DNA of 64,000 nt from Gillisella terrae (GCF_004801395.1 NZ_SSOA01000004.1:186001-250000); one strand, 5' to 3'. Shown: positions 44,251 through 53,552, counted from the first letter of the stretch. The notes: a model not told the origin generated them from the letters alone. Numbers and translations: made by a program.

Positions 44251-44706
44251 ATGGCGCTCAGCGATGACATGCAATTGCTGTCCGTTTTGCCCCTCTTTCA
44301 CGGGCTGGAGCAAGACGAGCTGCGGCTGATTGCCTTTGGAGCCGAGCATCGCACCGTGGGGCCGGGCCAGATCCTGTTTCGAGAACGCTCCCCGGCCGAA
44401 TGCGCCTATGTGGTGGTGCGAGGCCAGTTTGAACTCTCCGTTGTTGGCCGTGATGGCCAGCCGAAAGTTGTCACAACGGTTGGCCCCGGCACCATGCTGT
44501 CTGAGCTAGCCATGGCAACCATGGTGGAGCGCAAATATACTGCTGTTGCCCTTGATGACACCGAGGTGATGCGCATTCCTCGCCAGTTGTTTCACCGCCT
44601 GCTGGAAGAATACCCAAGGCTGGCAGGCATCATGCAAGACCGCATTCGCCAGAACCTGATGGCTCTGGCCAGCGGTGCAAAAGGCATGGAAGAGCGGTTC
44701 CGTTAA
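44251..44706 (+). CDS. Stand-alone cyclic nucleotide-binding domain protein
   Basis: The 151-aa protein is a single cNMP-binding beta-barrel: LLSVLPLFHGLEQDELRLIAF, GQILFRERSPAECAYVVVRGQFEL, then GPGTMLSELAMATMVERKYTAVAL in the position of the phosphate-binding cassette, and a C-helix. There is no DNA-binding or kinase domain. It may be a regulatory or scaffold protein; ligand binding is not certain because the cassette lacks the usual RAA sequence (ERKYTAVA here). The ATG at 44251 has GGAG eight bases upstream. It follows the response regulator by 88 bases and its stop overlaps the convergent xthA stop. Confidence 0.82.
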   Translation: MALSDDMQLLSVLPLFHGLEQDELRLIAFGAEHRTVGPGQILFRERSPAECAYVVVRGQFELSVVGRDGQPKVVTTVGPGTMLSELAMATMVERKYTAVALDDTEVMRIPRQLFHRLLEEYPRLAGIMQDRIRQNLMALASGAKGMEERFR

Positions 44707-45506
44707 AAATCGAAATGTACGGTCACCGGCACATGGTCGGATGGTTTTTCCCAGCCGCGGGCTTCGCGCAAAACATCAATGCTCTTCAACGCAGGCCGCA
44801 GGTCTGGTGATGACCAGATATGGTCGAGCCGCCGCCCCTTGTCGGCCGCATCCCAATCCTTGGCGCGGTAGCTCCACCATGTATAGAGTTTTTGCGATGG
44901 ATCGACCAGTTCGCGCATCAGGTCCACCCAGCCGCCTTTCTGGATCACCTCCAGCAGGCCTTCGGTTTCCACCGGCGTGTGGCTAACGATTTTCAACAGC
45001 GCCTTATGCGACCACACATCATGCTCAAGCGGGGCAATGTTGAGATCGCCCACCAGAATGGCGGAGGTCTCAGGCTCGGCGGTTGCCGAAAGCAATTTCA
45101 TTTCCTCGACAAAATCGAGCTTATGGCCGAATTTCGGGTTGATTTCGCGGTTTGGCTCATCACCACCGGCGGGCACGTAGAAATTATGTACGCGAATGCG
45201 CCGACCACCCACTTCAAACAGCGCCGAGATATGGCGACTATCGCCCACACCGCAATAATCCTGCCGGTAATCTTCAATCAGCGGCAGTTTTGAAGCAATT
45301 GCGACGCCGTGATAGCCCTTTTGGCCGTGCACCAGCACATAGGGATAGCCAAGCGCCTGCACCGCTTCCATCGGGAATTCGTGGTTCTGGCATTTGATTT
45401 CCTGCAAGCACAGAATATCCGGCTGGTAAGCCGTCACGAACTGCTCGACAATCGGCATGCGCAGCCGCACCGAGTTGATGTTCCAGGTGGAGAGGGAAAA
45501 AGCCAT
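44703..45506 (-). CDS. xthA: Exodeoxyribonuclease III
   Basis: The 267-aa enzyme is an AP-endonuclease/3'-exonuclease of the ExoIII family: FSLSTWNINSVRLR, DILCLQEIKCQNHEFP (metal Glu), LVGDLNIAP (Asp/Asn), RRLDHIWSS and PSDHVPVTVHF (catalytic His). It acts in base excision repair. The ATG at 45506 gives the standard N-terminus MAFSLSTWN, although the AGG closest to it favours a TTG two codons upstream. It follows lolA on the same strand with a terminator between. It converges on the cNMP-binding gene with a four-base overlap. Confidence 0.93.
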   Translation of the reverse strand: MAFSLSTWNINSVRLRMPIVEQFVTAYQPDILCLQEIKCQNHEFPMEAVQALGYPYVLVHGQKGYHGVAIASKLPLIEDYRQDYCGVGDSRHISALFEVGGRRIRVHNFYVPAGGDEPNREINPKFGHKLDFVEEMKLLSATAEPETSAILVGDLNIAPLEHDVWSHKALLKIVSHTPVETEGLLEVIQKGGWVDLMRELVDPSQKLYTWWSYRAKDWDAADKGRRLDHIWSSPDLRPALKSIDVLREARGWEKPSDHVPVTVHFDF

Positions 45507-45584
45507 GGCCAAAACAATCCTTTTGCGCGCGCATACTGCAAAGCTGATAGTTCGGTTTAGGCAATGGGGGCAGCCTTGAACAGC

Positions 45585-45619
45585 AAAAAGGCGCAAAGCT
45601 TACCAAGCCCGCGCCTTTT
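45585..45619 (-). terminator. Terminator after lolA
   Basis: On the minus strand AAAAGGCGC pairs with GCGCCTTTT around a 16-base loop and continues into T residues. It would also work on the plus strand. Confidence 0.72.
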
Positions 45620-45643
45620 CCACATCAAGCAGTGATCAACAGC

Positions 45644-46297
45644 TTAACCGCCGCGCTTGTTGATCTCGTCATAGGGAACCTGAAACACCTTATCGTCGAA
45701 ATTCACGCCCTGCTGCACGTTGAAAATCATCACCGACGTGTCTTTTCCTTGCGCGTCGGTCACCGTCCACTGACGCAACTCAAAGGTTTTGGGGTCAAAC
45801 ATCAGCGTGATTGTCTGGTCGCCAAAAATCGACTTGTCACCCAGCACGATGGTGGTCAGATCCTGCTCTTCCTTCACCTGCCGCACCATTTGATGGCCGA
45901 GATCAATGCGATCGGACAGCAACAGGCTTAGAGGCGTCTTCGACAGAGGATAAACATCCCATGTCTTCATTTTCATATTGCCGATTGCCACATTGCGGCC
46001 ATCGGAAATCACCCGCATGGGAGACGGCTGCTCGTAATTGAACCGCAGTTTGCCGGGACGCTCCAGATAGAATTTTCCAGCCGTCTGATCGCCACGCGGA
46101 CCAAATTGCACAAATTCGCCCATCATGGTTTTCACCGAGGCAAAGTGATCGGCAATCTTTTGCGCTGTGCTGCTGTTGGCTTGGGCAAACACAGGCGAAC
46201 CAGATGCCAAAGTGGCGGCAACAGCAGCCGAAAGGCCCAGAAAGCCACGGCGGTTGAAACAGGAAGAGCCAGCCGCAGCGGCTTGTTTTTCACGCAT
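45644..46297 (-). CDS. lolA: LolA-family outer-membrane lipoprotein carrier protein
   Basis: The 217-aa exported protein matches LolA: MGEFVQFGPRGDQTAGKFYLERPGKLRFNYEQPSPM is the conserved N-terminal half, and FDPKTFELRQWTVTDAQGK the C-terminal half. LolA ferries lipoproteins across the periplasm. The signal region contains NRRGFLGLSAA, a twin-arginine-like motif rather than a plain Sec signal. The ATG at 46297 has AAGGAG six bases upstream and is preferred to the codons six residues earlier. It lies 116 bases downstream of ftsK and upstream of xthA, a common rhizobial order. Confidence 0.88.
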   Translation of the reverse strand: MREKQAAAAGSSCFNRRGFLGLSAAVAATLASGSPVFAQANSSTAQKIADHFASVKTMMGEFVQFGPRGDQTAGKFYLERPGKLRFNYEQPSPMRVISDGRNVAIGNMKMKTWDVYPLSKTPLSLLLSDRIDLGHQMVRQVKEEQDLTTIVLGDKSIFGDQTITLMFDPKTFELRQWTVTDAQGKDTSVMIFNVQQGVNFDDKVFQVPYDEINKRGG

Positions 46298-46413
46298 TCT
46301 ATTCTCCTTCATCACCGCAACAGTGATGTATCAACACGGCATCATAATGACGCACACACCATCGTGATCGCTTGGCTTTAACAGCGTATATGTCACGATC
46401 TATGGTCCGATTA

Positions 46414-49050
46414 TTATCTTTCAATGATGTCGGCTTCGGTCGGCACCAGAATTTCGCGCTTGCCGGCATGATTGGCCGGGCCGATGATGCCTTCTTGCTC
46501 CATGCGCTCAATCAACGAAGCGGCGCGGTTATAGCCAATGCCCAGTCTGCGCTGAACGTAAGAGGTCGAGGCCTTGCCATCGCGCAGCACCACAGCCACC
46601 GCCTGATCGTAAGGATCATCGGATGCGGCCAGATTGCCGGTGCCAGCCGGGCCGCCGCCCTCTTCATCCTCATCGTCAATGGTGACAGCATCGAGATAAT
46701 CCGGCGCACCCTGGGTTTTGAGGTAGGCGACAATGTCTTCCACCTCGTTATCCGACACAAATGGGCCGTGCACACGCTGAATGCGCCCGCCACCAGCCAT
46801 GTAAAGCATATCACCCATGCCCAGAAGCTGTTCTGCCCCCTGCTCACCCAAAATGGTGCGGCTGTCGATCTTGGACGTGACCTGAAACGAGATACGGGTC
46901 GGGAAATTGGCCTTGATGGTACCGGTGATCACATCCACCGATGGGCGCTGCGTTGCCATGATCACGTGGATGCCCGCCGCACGCGCCATTTGCGCCAAGC
47001 GCTGCACGGCCCCTTCAATATCCTTGCCCGCCACCATCATCAGGTCGGCCATTTCGTCGATAATCACCACGATGTAAGGCATGGGCTGAAGATCGAATTT
47101 TTCGGTCTCATACATGGCTTCGCCGGTTTGACGATCAAAGCCAGTCTGCACGGTGCGGGTCAGCACCTCACCCTTTTCAATCGCCTGTTCAACGCGGCTG
47201 TTAAAGCCGTCAATATTGCGCACGCCGATCTTGGACATTTTCTTGTAGCGCTCTTCCATCTCGCGCACGGTCCATTTCAAGGCAACCACCGCCTTTTTCG
47301 GATCGGTCACGACAGGCGAGAGCAGATGCGGAATGCCATCATAGATCGACAATTCCAGCATTTTCGGATCAATCATGATCAGACGGCATTTTTCCGGCGG
47401 CAGACGATAGACCAGCGACAGGATCATGGTGTTGATCGCCACCGATTTGCCCGAACCCGTGGTACCCGCCACCAGCAAATGCGGCATCTTGGCCAGATCG
47501 GCAATCACCGGCTCACCGCCAATGGTTTTGCCCAGCGCCATCGGCAGCTTGGCCTTGGAGCCATCAAAATCGCGACTGCTGATCATTTCGCGCAAATAGA
47601 CTGTTTCGCGCGTGCGATTTGGCAGCTCAATGCCAATGGCATTGCGGCCCGGCACAACAGCCACACGCGCGGCAATGGCGCTCATGGAGCGGGCAATATC
47701 ATCGGCCAGACCAATCACGCGCGAGGATTTGATGCCCGGCGCTGGCTCCAGCTCATAGAGGGTGACGACCGGGCCGGGACGCACTTCGATAATCTCGCCC
47801 TTGACGCCAAAGTCTTCCAAAACACCTTCCAGCAGACGGGCATTTTGCTCCAATTGGTCAGCAGACAGAGTGACATCCTTGGTGACGCCACGCGGTGGTT
47901 CGATCAACAATTGCACGGATGGTAGCTGGAAGCCACGATTGTTGCGCGGACCAACCGGGGCCGCAGGCACAACACGCGGCCGCTCGGAGCGTGCCGGACC
48001 GCGACGCCCCGAAGGTTGCGGGGCGAGATCCTCGTCGTCATCATCAAACAGAATGTCATCCGATGCGCGGCCTCTTCCCTTCAGGTCAAAAGGTGGCTGA
48101 TCCTGCTCATCGTCGAAGCTCACAGGTGGCGCTGCAATCTTGCGGCGTACATTGGCGGGCGTAAACGAAGGCTCGGCACGAAGCCCACCCATAAGCGGCT
48201 CATTGCCGTGGCCTGCCAATTCGTCGTCGTTAAAGTCATAAGGCTGTTCAAAATCCGCCGTCTCACGGCCTTTGGGCTTGAGACCCGCCAAACGGCGAAT
48301 GCGGGCATTGCCGGTATACCAGGCGTGGGCAACACTGCCAGCAATCAGGGCAAAAGGTCCAACGCGGTCATCGTCTTCCTCAATCTCATCCTCATCCTTG
48401 CGGGCCTTGGCCACGGATGTCCGCGCCGATTTGGCACGCGCCGCGAGAATATCATCCTCGGCATCGTCATCCTCCGAATTGCCAACGATGCCCGCTGCAA
48501 ACAGCATGAACCACAGCATCGGGCCAGCCAGTATACAGCCAATCGCCATTGCAAATGTGCCGGTGGGATAGGCCCCGACAAACAGCGCAGGAAAGCGCAA
48601 AATCATATCGCCAATGACACCACCGATACCATTGGGAATTGGCCATGTGGCAGGCGGCGGAAAACAGCCAAACACCGCAGCCCCCACAACGGCACCAGCA
48701 CCCCAGGCAGCAAGGCGGCGCGGCAGACGTGTGATTTTGCGACCGGAAATCAACGACAGCGCCCAAGCCAACACAGGCAGCAAGGCGGCGACCGAGGCCA
48801 GGCCAAAAAACTGCATGGAAAGATCGGCAAACACCGCACCGGGATAGCCAAGAATATTGGTGGGTGCGCGATCTGTGGCATAGGAAAAGCTGGGATCGTC
48901 GATATTCCAGGTGGAAAGTGCCGCAACGGCAGCGACCAGACCCAGAAACACGCCAAACCCAATCAGCACCATAAACTGCCTGATGAGAAAACCGACCACG
49001 ACGGATCGGGGCGTTCTCTCTTCCAATGCTGCCAGCGTGGTTCTGCTCAT
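46414..49050 (-). CDS. ftsK: DNA translocase FtsK
   Basis: The 878-aa protein has four or five N-terminal membrane helices to about residue 190, a linker rich in Asp, Glu, Pro and Arg to about 390, a RecA-like motor with VAGTTGSGKSVAINTM (Walker A) and YIVVIIDEMADLM (Walker B), and a C-terminal gamma domain (VQRRLGIGYNRAASLIERMEQEGI) that reads KOPS. It pumps DNA at the division septum and activates XerCD at dif. The ATG at 49050 begins MSRTTLAALEERTPRS. It lies at the head of an ftsK-lolA-xthA run. Confidence 0.95.
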   Translation of the reverse strand: MSRTTLAALEERTPRSVVVGFLIRQFMVLIGFGVFLGLVAAVAALSTWNIDDPSFSYATDRAPTNILGYPGAVFADLSMQFFGLASVAALLPVLAWALSLISGRKITRLPRRLAAWGAGAVVGAAVFGCFPPPATWPIPNGIGGVIGDMILRFPALFVGAYPTGTFAMAIGCILAGPMLWFMLFAAGIVGNSEDDDAEDDILAARAKSARTSVAKARKDEDEIEEDDDRVGPFALIAGSVAHAWYTGNARIRRLAGLKPKGRETADFEQPYDFNDDELAGHGNEPLMGGLRAEPSFTPANVRRKIAAPPVSFDDEQDQPPFDLKGRGRASDDILFDDDDEDLAPQPSGRRGPARSERPRVVPAAPVGPRNNRGFQLPSVQLLIEPPRGVTKDVTLSADQLEQNARLLEGVLEDFGVKGEIIEVRPGPVVTLYELEPAPGIKSSRVIGLADDIARSMSAIAARVAVVPGRNAIGIELPNRTRETVYLREMISSRDFDGSKAKLPMALGKTIGGEPVIADLAKMPHLLVAGTTGSGKSVAINTMILSLVYRLPPEKCRLIMIDPKMLELSIYDGIPHLLSPVVTDPKKAVVALKWTVREMEERYKKMSKIGVRNIDGFNSRVEQAIEKGEVLTRTVQTGFDRQTGEAMYETEKFDLQPMPYIVVIIDEMADLMMVAGKDIEGAVQRLAQMARAAGIHVIMATQRPSVDVITGTIKANFPTRISFQVTSKIDSRTILGEQGAEQLLGMGDMLYMAGGGRIQRVHGPFVSDNEVEDIVAYLKTQGAPDYLDAVTIDDEDEEGGGPAGTGNLAASDDPYDQAVAVVLRDGKASTSYVQRRLGIGYNRAASLIERMEQEGIIGPANHAGKREILVPTEADIIER

Positions 49051-49203
49051 ACCTGTTCGCCTGCCAGTACAATTGAGACAAAGGGGCAAACCGGACGAAT
49101 CAGTCAGATACGATCCGGTCTTCTAACGGCACACCGTAGCCGATGCGAAGTTAATGCTCCTTTAACCATGGAGAATTCGTGGCCAAAAGCGCCCGAAAAC
49201 AAC

Positions 49204-49229
49204 AAAAAGCCCGGCGCAAACCGGGCTTT
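49204..49229 (-). terminator. Rho-independent terminator of amtB
   Basis: On the minus strand AAAGCCCGG pairs with CCGGGCTTT around a six-base loop, followed by further T residues. It lies 59 bases after the amtB stop. Confidence 0.9.
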
Positions 49230-49287
49230 CAAGACGATTGAAGATGATCATAAGGGTCGCGACGCGCGGGCGCGGCCCTGAAATCTC

Positions 49288-50649
49288 TTAGTTGTGGTAA
49301 GCAGCTTCGCCATGAGAAGCGAGGTCGAGACCTTCACGCTCAGCTTCCACAGGCACGCGCAGACCCACAATCATGTCCACAATCTTGTAGAGAATGAAGG
49401 AAACGATGCCGGTCCATGCGATGGTGATGACCACAGCCTGAATCTGAACCATGACCTGATGGCCCATGGTAACACCTTCCGCATAGCCGACACCACCGAG
49501 CGATGCGCTTGCGAAAATACCGGTGGCAATCGCACCAAACATACCGCCAACGCCATGTACGCCAAACACGTCAGCCGTATCGTCGTAGCCGAACTTGTTC
49601 TTCACAACCGATACGAAGAAGTAGCACAGCGGCGACACGATAACGCCCAGAACAATCGCGCCCATGGGGCCAACGATACCAGCCGCAGGCGTGACAGCCA
49701 CCAGACCGGCAACCATGCCCGATGCGGCACCCAGCATGGATGCCTTGCCGCGGGTAAACGATTCAACCACGCACCACGACAGGGTTGCAGCAGCCGTTGC
49801 CACAAAGGTGTTGACGGTCGCAATCATCGCACCGCCAGAGGCTTCGAGGTTGGAGCCGGCATTGAAGCCGAACCAGCCGAACCACAGCATGGCAGCGCCG
49901 ATATAGGTCATGGTCATGGAGTGCGGAGCCATCATGTCCTTGCCGTAGCCGGTGCGCTTGCCAACGAGAATGGCACCGACCAGGCCAGCAACACCGGCGT
50001 TGATGTGAACAACCGTGCCGCCTGCAAAGTCAAGTGCGCCCAATTTGAAGAGATAGCCATTGCTGTCCCAAACCATGTGCGCAATCGGGAAGTACACGAC
50101 GCTGACCCAGAGGAATGTAAACAGAATCACGGCCGAGAACTTGATGCGCTCGGCAAAGGCACCAATGATCAGGGCTGGCGTAATCGCCGCAAAGGTCATC
50201 TGGAACAGCATGAAGATGTATTCAGGGATAACGACGCCCTTGGTAAAGGTCGCAGCCGTGGATGCAGGCGTAACGCCCGAAAGGAACATCTTGGCAAAGC
50301 CGCCGAAGAAAGGACTTTCGCTGCCGCCAAACGCAAAGGAATAGCCGTAGATAACCCAGATGATCATGACCATGCAGGCAATGACGGTGCACTGCATCAG
50401 CACGGACAGCATGTTCTTGGCGCGCACCAGACCGCCGTAGAACAGGCCGAGACCTGGAACCACCATGAACAACACCAACAGCGTGGAGATGAACATGAAC
50501 GCTGTATCGCCCTTATCAGGTGCGGCAGCAGCAGCGGCTGTTGCAGCAGCAGGTGCCGCATCCTGCGCAAAAGCTACGACCGGTGCCAACAGCGCTGCCG
50601 ATGCAGCACCAAGGCTGGCGGCCCGGGATGTAAATTTGGAAAATGACAT
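49288..50649 (-). CDS. amtB: Ammonium transporter AmtB
   Basis: The 453-aa protein has a signal peptide (LGAASAALLAPVVAFAQ), an Ala-rich linker and eleven membrane helices, with the Amt motifs FYGGLVRAKNMLSV, DFAGGTVVHINAGVAGLVGA (the first of the twin histidines) and GVHGVGGMFGAIATG (the second). It conducts ammonium at low supply and is gated by GlnK. The ATG at 50649 has GGGGAG nine bases upstream; the frame extends further up only into glnK. It is cotranscribed with glnK, 28 bases upstream, from a sigma-54 promoter. Confidence 0.95.
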   Translation of the reverse strand: MSFSKFTSRAASLGAASAALLAPVVAFAQDAAPAAATAAAAAAPDKGDTAFMFISTLLVLFMVVPGLGLFYGGLVRAKNMLSVLMQCTVIACMVMIIWVIYGYSFAFGGSESPFFGGFAKMFLSGVTPASTAATFTKGVVIPEYIFMLFQMTFAAITPALIIGAFAERIKFSAVILFTFLWVSVVYFPIAHMVWDSNGYLFKLGALDFAGGTVVHINAGVAGLVGAILVGKRTGYGKDMMAPHSMTMTYIGAAMLWFGWFGFNAGSNLEASGGAMIATVNTFVATAAATLSWCVVESFTRGKASMLGAASGMVAGLVAVTPAAGIVGPMGAIVLGVIVSPLCYFFVSVVKNKFGYDDTADVFGVHGVGGMFGAIATGIFASASLGGVGYAEGVTMGHQVMVQIQAVVITIAWTGIVSFILYKIVDMIVGLRVPVEAEREGLDLASHGEAAYHN

Positions 50650-50677
50650 AGAAATGAACTCCCCTTGACGGCCGATC

Positions 50678-51100
<423 letters not shown>

Positions 51101-51105
51101 TTACA

Positions 51106-51121
51106 TTCAAACATCGTGCCA
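51106..51121 (-). promoter_or_regulatory. Sigma-54 promoter of glnK-amtB
   Basis: On the minus strand TGGCACGATGTTTGAA matches the -24/-12 consensus TGGCACG-N4-TTGCW except for one base. A transcript would begin near 51094 and leave a leader of about 78 bases before glnK. The gene function (nitrogen control) fits. Confidence 0.75.
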
Positions 51122-51211
51122 GTTTGAAATGGCACAATAACCTATTGAAAAGTAAAGATGATCACGGAGAAGATTAAGAAAGCGGCAAATGATTGGGCAA
51201 TATTCCTGCAT

Positions 51212-51233
51212 TTTTTGTGCAATTGCACAAAAA
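51212..51233. promoter_or_regulatory. 22-base perfect palindrome, candidate NtrC enhancer region
   Basis: The arm TTTTTGTGCAA and its exact complement meet at 51222/51223. It is flanked by TGCA on both sides (51208-51211 and 51233-51237), giving overlapping TGCA-type half-sites spaced roughly like NtrC sites. It is about 125-130 bases upstream of the presumed glnK transcript start, a normal enhancer distance. The half-site orientation GTGC..GCAC in the centre is not the usual GCAC..GTGC, so the assignment is tentative. Confidence 0.45.
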
Positions 51234-51243
51234 TGCATAAAAA

Positions 51244-52128
51244 TTAATCATCTGCTCTTTTGCGAATCAAACCTTCCTGGGCAACCGAGGCAATCAACTG
51301 GCCAGATCGCGTATAAAGTGAGCCACGGCTCATGCCGCGCCCGCCGGAGGTGCTGGGACTGTCCTGGCTGTAGAGCATCCAGTCATCCAGCTGTGAGGGG
51401 CGGTGAAACCACATGGCGTGATCAAGGCTCGCCGCCTGAATGCGCCGATCGAAAATCGACATGCCATGAGCATAGAGCGAAACATCCAGAAGCGTCATAT
51501 CGGAAAGATAGGCCAGCACGGCGGCCTGCAAACCACGATCGTTCGGCACAGGGCCGGTCAGCCGCACCCAGATATCCGAGGTGGGCTCGAGTTTTTCGCT
51601 CGACATATAATGCGTGAAGGATGTGGGGCGAAATTCCACAGGGCGCTCCCGTCCCCAGTATTTTTTGACCGATTCCGGCGCTTGCGCCAGAAACATCTGC
51701 CGAAAATCGGCCTCCGCCATCAGCTTTTCCGGCGGCACAACGGTGGGCATATCGACCTGATGATCAAGCCCCTCCTCGTCATATTGAAAAGATGCCGACA
51801 TGGAGAAAATGGCTTTGCCGTGCTGGATGGCCACAACCCGGCGCGTGGCAAAGCTTGCCCCATCGCGAATGCGCTCCACCTCATAGACAATCGGCACCGC
51901 CGGATCGCCGGGCCGCATGAAATAAGCATGCAGGGAGTGAATATGACGATTGGCCTCCACGCAGCGCTGCGCTGCCACCAGTGCCTGCGCAATGACCTGC
52001 CCACCAAACACCCGCTGCCAGCCCACCTGCGGGCTTGTGCCGCGAAACAGATTGACCTCCAGCACTTCGAGATCAAGCGTCTCAAGCAATTGCTCCATAG
52101 GCGTGGTGGAAAGTTCTGACTGCGTCAT
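51244..52128 (-). CDS. tesB: Acyl-CoA thioesterase II
   Basis: The 294-aa protein is a double hot-dog thioesterase. VFGGQVIAQALVAAQRCV near residue 45 and SLHAYFMRPGDPAVPIVYEVERIRDG mark the first domain; SLDHAMWFHRPSQLDDWMLYSQDSPSTSGGRGMSRGSLYTRSGQLIASVAQEGLIR-type sequence, which I cite only in part (SLDHAMWFHRP, YTRSGQLIASVAQEG), marks the second, with the catalytic Asp and Gln. It hydrolyses medium and long acyl-CoA. The ATG at 52128 begins MTQSELS; the ribosome binding site is weak. It is divergent from the UbiH-family gene. Confidence 0.93.
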   Translation of the reverse strand: MTQSELSTTPMEQLLETLDLEVLEVNLFRGTSPQVGWQRVFGGQVIAQALVAAQRCVEANRHIHSLHAYFMRPGDPAVPIVYEVERIRDGASFATRRVVAIQHGKAIFSMSASFQYDEEGLDHQVDMPTVVPPEKLMAEADFRQMFLAQAPESVKKYWGRERPVEFRPTSFTHYMSSEKLEPTSDIWVRLTGPVPNDRGLQAAVLAYLSDMTLLDVSLYAHGMSIFDRRIQAASLDHAMWFHRPSQLDDWMLYSQDSPSTSGGRGMSRGSLYTRSGQLIASVAQEGLIRKRADD

Positions 52129-52214
52129 TTTGGAAAAGCCCCGGTGGTAGGAAGATGCATTGAAGTGATCTATATAGATGATCAGAAGCAAGACAATGTG
52201 CAAGGAATTGAGCG

Positions 52215-53429
52215 ATGGCGGATATGATTGTGGTTGGCGGCGGCTATGTTGGCCTCTCAGCAGCGCTCGCGGTCAAGCTGGCAGCACCGCACCTTGATAT
52301 TCAGGTGATCGAGGCTGCCCCGCAAGACCAGTGGAAGCGTGATCCCCGCGCCTCCGCCATCATTTCGGCCGCCACAAAAATGCTGTCGGTGTTTGGGGTG
52401 TGGGATGAGATTGCCCCGCAATCGCAACCCATCAACAAAATGATCATCACCGATTCGAAAGCCAATGACCCGGTGCGGCCAGTATTTCTGACCTTTGACG
52501 GCACCGTAGAGGACGGCGAGCCCTTTGCCCATATGGTACCCAATGTCGCCATGGTCGGTGCCTTGCTGAAGGCGGCGGAAAAAGCAGGCATTCCGATCCA
52601 CAATGACGTGCGGGCCACCGGTTTTTCCAACAGCGGCCATCAGGCCGACATCACCCTTTCCAATGGCACGACATTGAGCGCGCGACTGGTTGTGGCCTGT
52701 GATGGTGTGCGCTCACGCATTCGCGATATGGCGGGCATCAAAACCGTTACCTGGGCCTATGGGCAGTCGGGCATTGTCACCACGGTTGAGCATGAGCGCC
52801 CGCATGAAGGGGTGGCAGAAGAACATTTTCTGCCCGCAGGCCCTTTTGCCATTTTGCCACTGACCGGCAATCGCTCGTCGCTGGTATGGACAGAGCGCAC
52901 AGAAGATGCGGATCGGCTGGTGGCCTCGGATGATCTGGTGTTTGACACCGAGCTGGAGCGCCGCTTTGGTCACAAGCTGGGTGCCATTCGCGCGTCAAGC
53001 GACCGTCGCGCCTTTCCGCTCGGCCTCACCTTAGCACGCGCCTTTGTGGCACCGAGGCTGGCGCTGGCAGGCGATGCCGCCCACGGCATTCACCCGATCT
53101 CGGGCCAGGGGCTTAACCTCGGCTTCAAGGATGTGGCCGCCCTCGCGGAAACCATCGTCGAGGCGGATCGTCTGGGCCTCGACATCGGCACCATTCATGT
53201 GCTGGAGCGCTACCAGACCTGGCGGCGGTTTGACACCTTCCGCATGGGCGTGACCACTGATGTGCTGAACCGGCTGTTCTCCAACGACGTGATGCCGCTG
53301 CGCATCGCCCGTGATTTTGGCCTCGGTCTGGTGGACCGCCTGCCGAAGCTGAAAAACTATTTCATCGCGGAGGCTGCGGGAACCAATGTCGCCAACAACC
53401 CTAAACTGCTGACAGGGCAGGCAATTTAG
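52215..53429 (+). CDS. UbiH/UbiF-family FAD-dependent hydroxylase
   Basis: The 404-aa flavoprotein has the N-terminal dinucleotide site VVGGGYVGLSAALAVK, a middle VACDGVRSRIRDMAGI and the second FAD motif LALAGDAAHGIHPISGQGLNLGFKD. This is the ubiquinone-biosynthesis monooxygenase family. Alphaproteobacteria often use one or two such enzymes (UbiL, UbiM) for several ring hydroxylations, so the exact position specificity is not readable. The start MADMIVVGGG is directly at the Rossmann strand, as usual. It is divergent from tesB and lies upstream of rpoH. Confidence 0.88.
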   Translation: MADMIVVGGGYVGLSAALAVKLAAPHLDIQVIEAAPQDQWKRDPRASAIISAATKMLSVFGVWDEIAPQSQPINKMIITDSKANDPVRPVFLTFDGTVEDGEPFAHMVPNVAMVGALLKAAEKAGIPIHNDVRATGFSNSGHQADITLSNGTTLSARLVVACDGVRSRIRDMAGIKTVTWAYGQSGIVTTVEHERPHEGVAEEHFLPAGPFAILPLTGNRSSLVWTERTEDADRLVASDDLVFDTELERRFGHKLGAIRASSDRRAFPLGLTLARAFVAPRLALAGDAAHGIHPISGQGLNLGFKDVAALAETIVEADRLGLDIGTIHVLERYQTWRRFDTFRMGVTTDVLNRLFSNDVMPLRIARDFGLGLVDRLPKLKNYFIAEAAGTNVANNPKLLTGQAI

Positions 53430-53526
53430 CATTTTTCTCGACACCGCTTGACCAATTCGGGCGCTGCTCCATATTAGGTATAAACCCTCCTTCCATTGGC
53501 TTCGCCAAAAAATCTGCGTGCGTCGG

Positions 53527-53552
53527 GGAACATTCTGTCTCCCGGCGTGTTT
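53527..53552 (+). promoter_or_regulatory. EcfG/RpoE2-type promoter of rpoH
   Basis: GGAAC at 53527-53531 and GTTT at 53549-53552 are 17 bases apart, the arrangement recognised by the general stress sigma factor EcfG (RpoE2) in Rhizobiales. It lies about 110 bases before the rpoH start. In Sinorhizobium meliloti rpoH2 is known to depend on RpoE2. Confidence 0.65.

Noticed and set aside
46372..47925. Open frame of about 500 codons opposite the C-terminal half of ftsK
   Set aside because: It lies fully antisense to conserved motor motifs of FtsK, and its sequence (many His, Gln and Arg) is a typical shadow.
49294..50646. Open frame of 450 codons opposite amtB
   Set aside because: It spans exactly the amtB gene, with a His/Asn/Arg-rich low-quality translation and no start signal.
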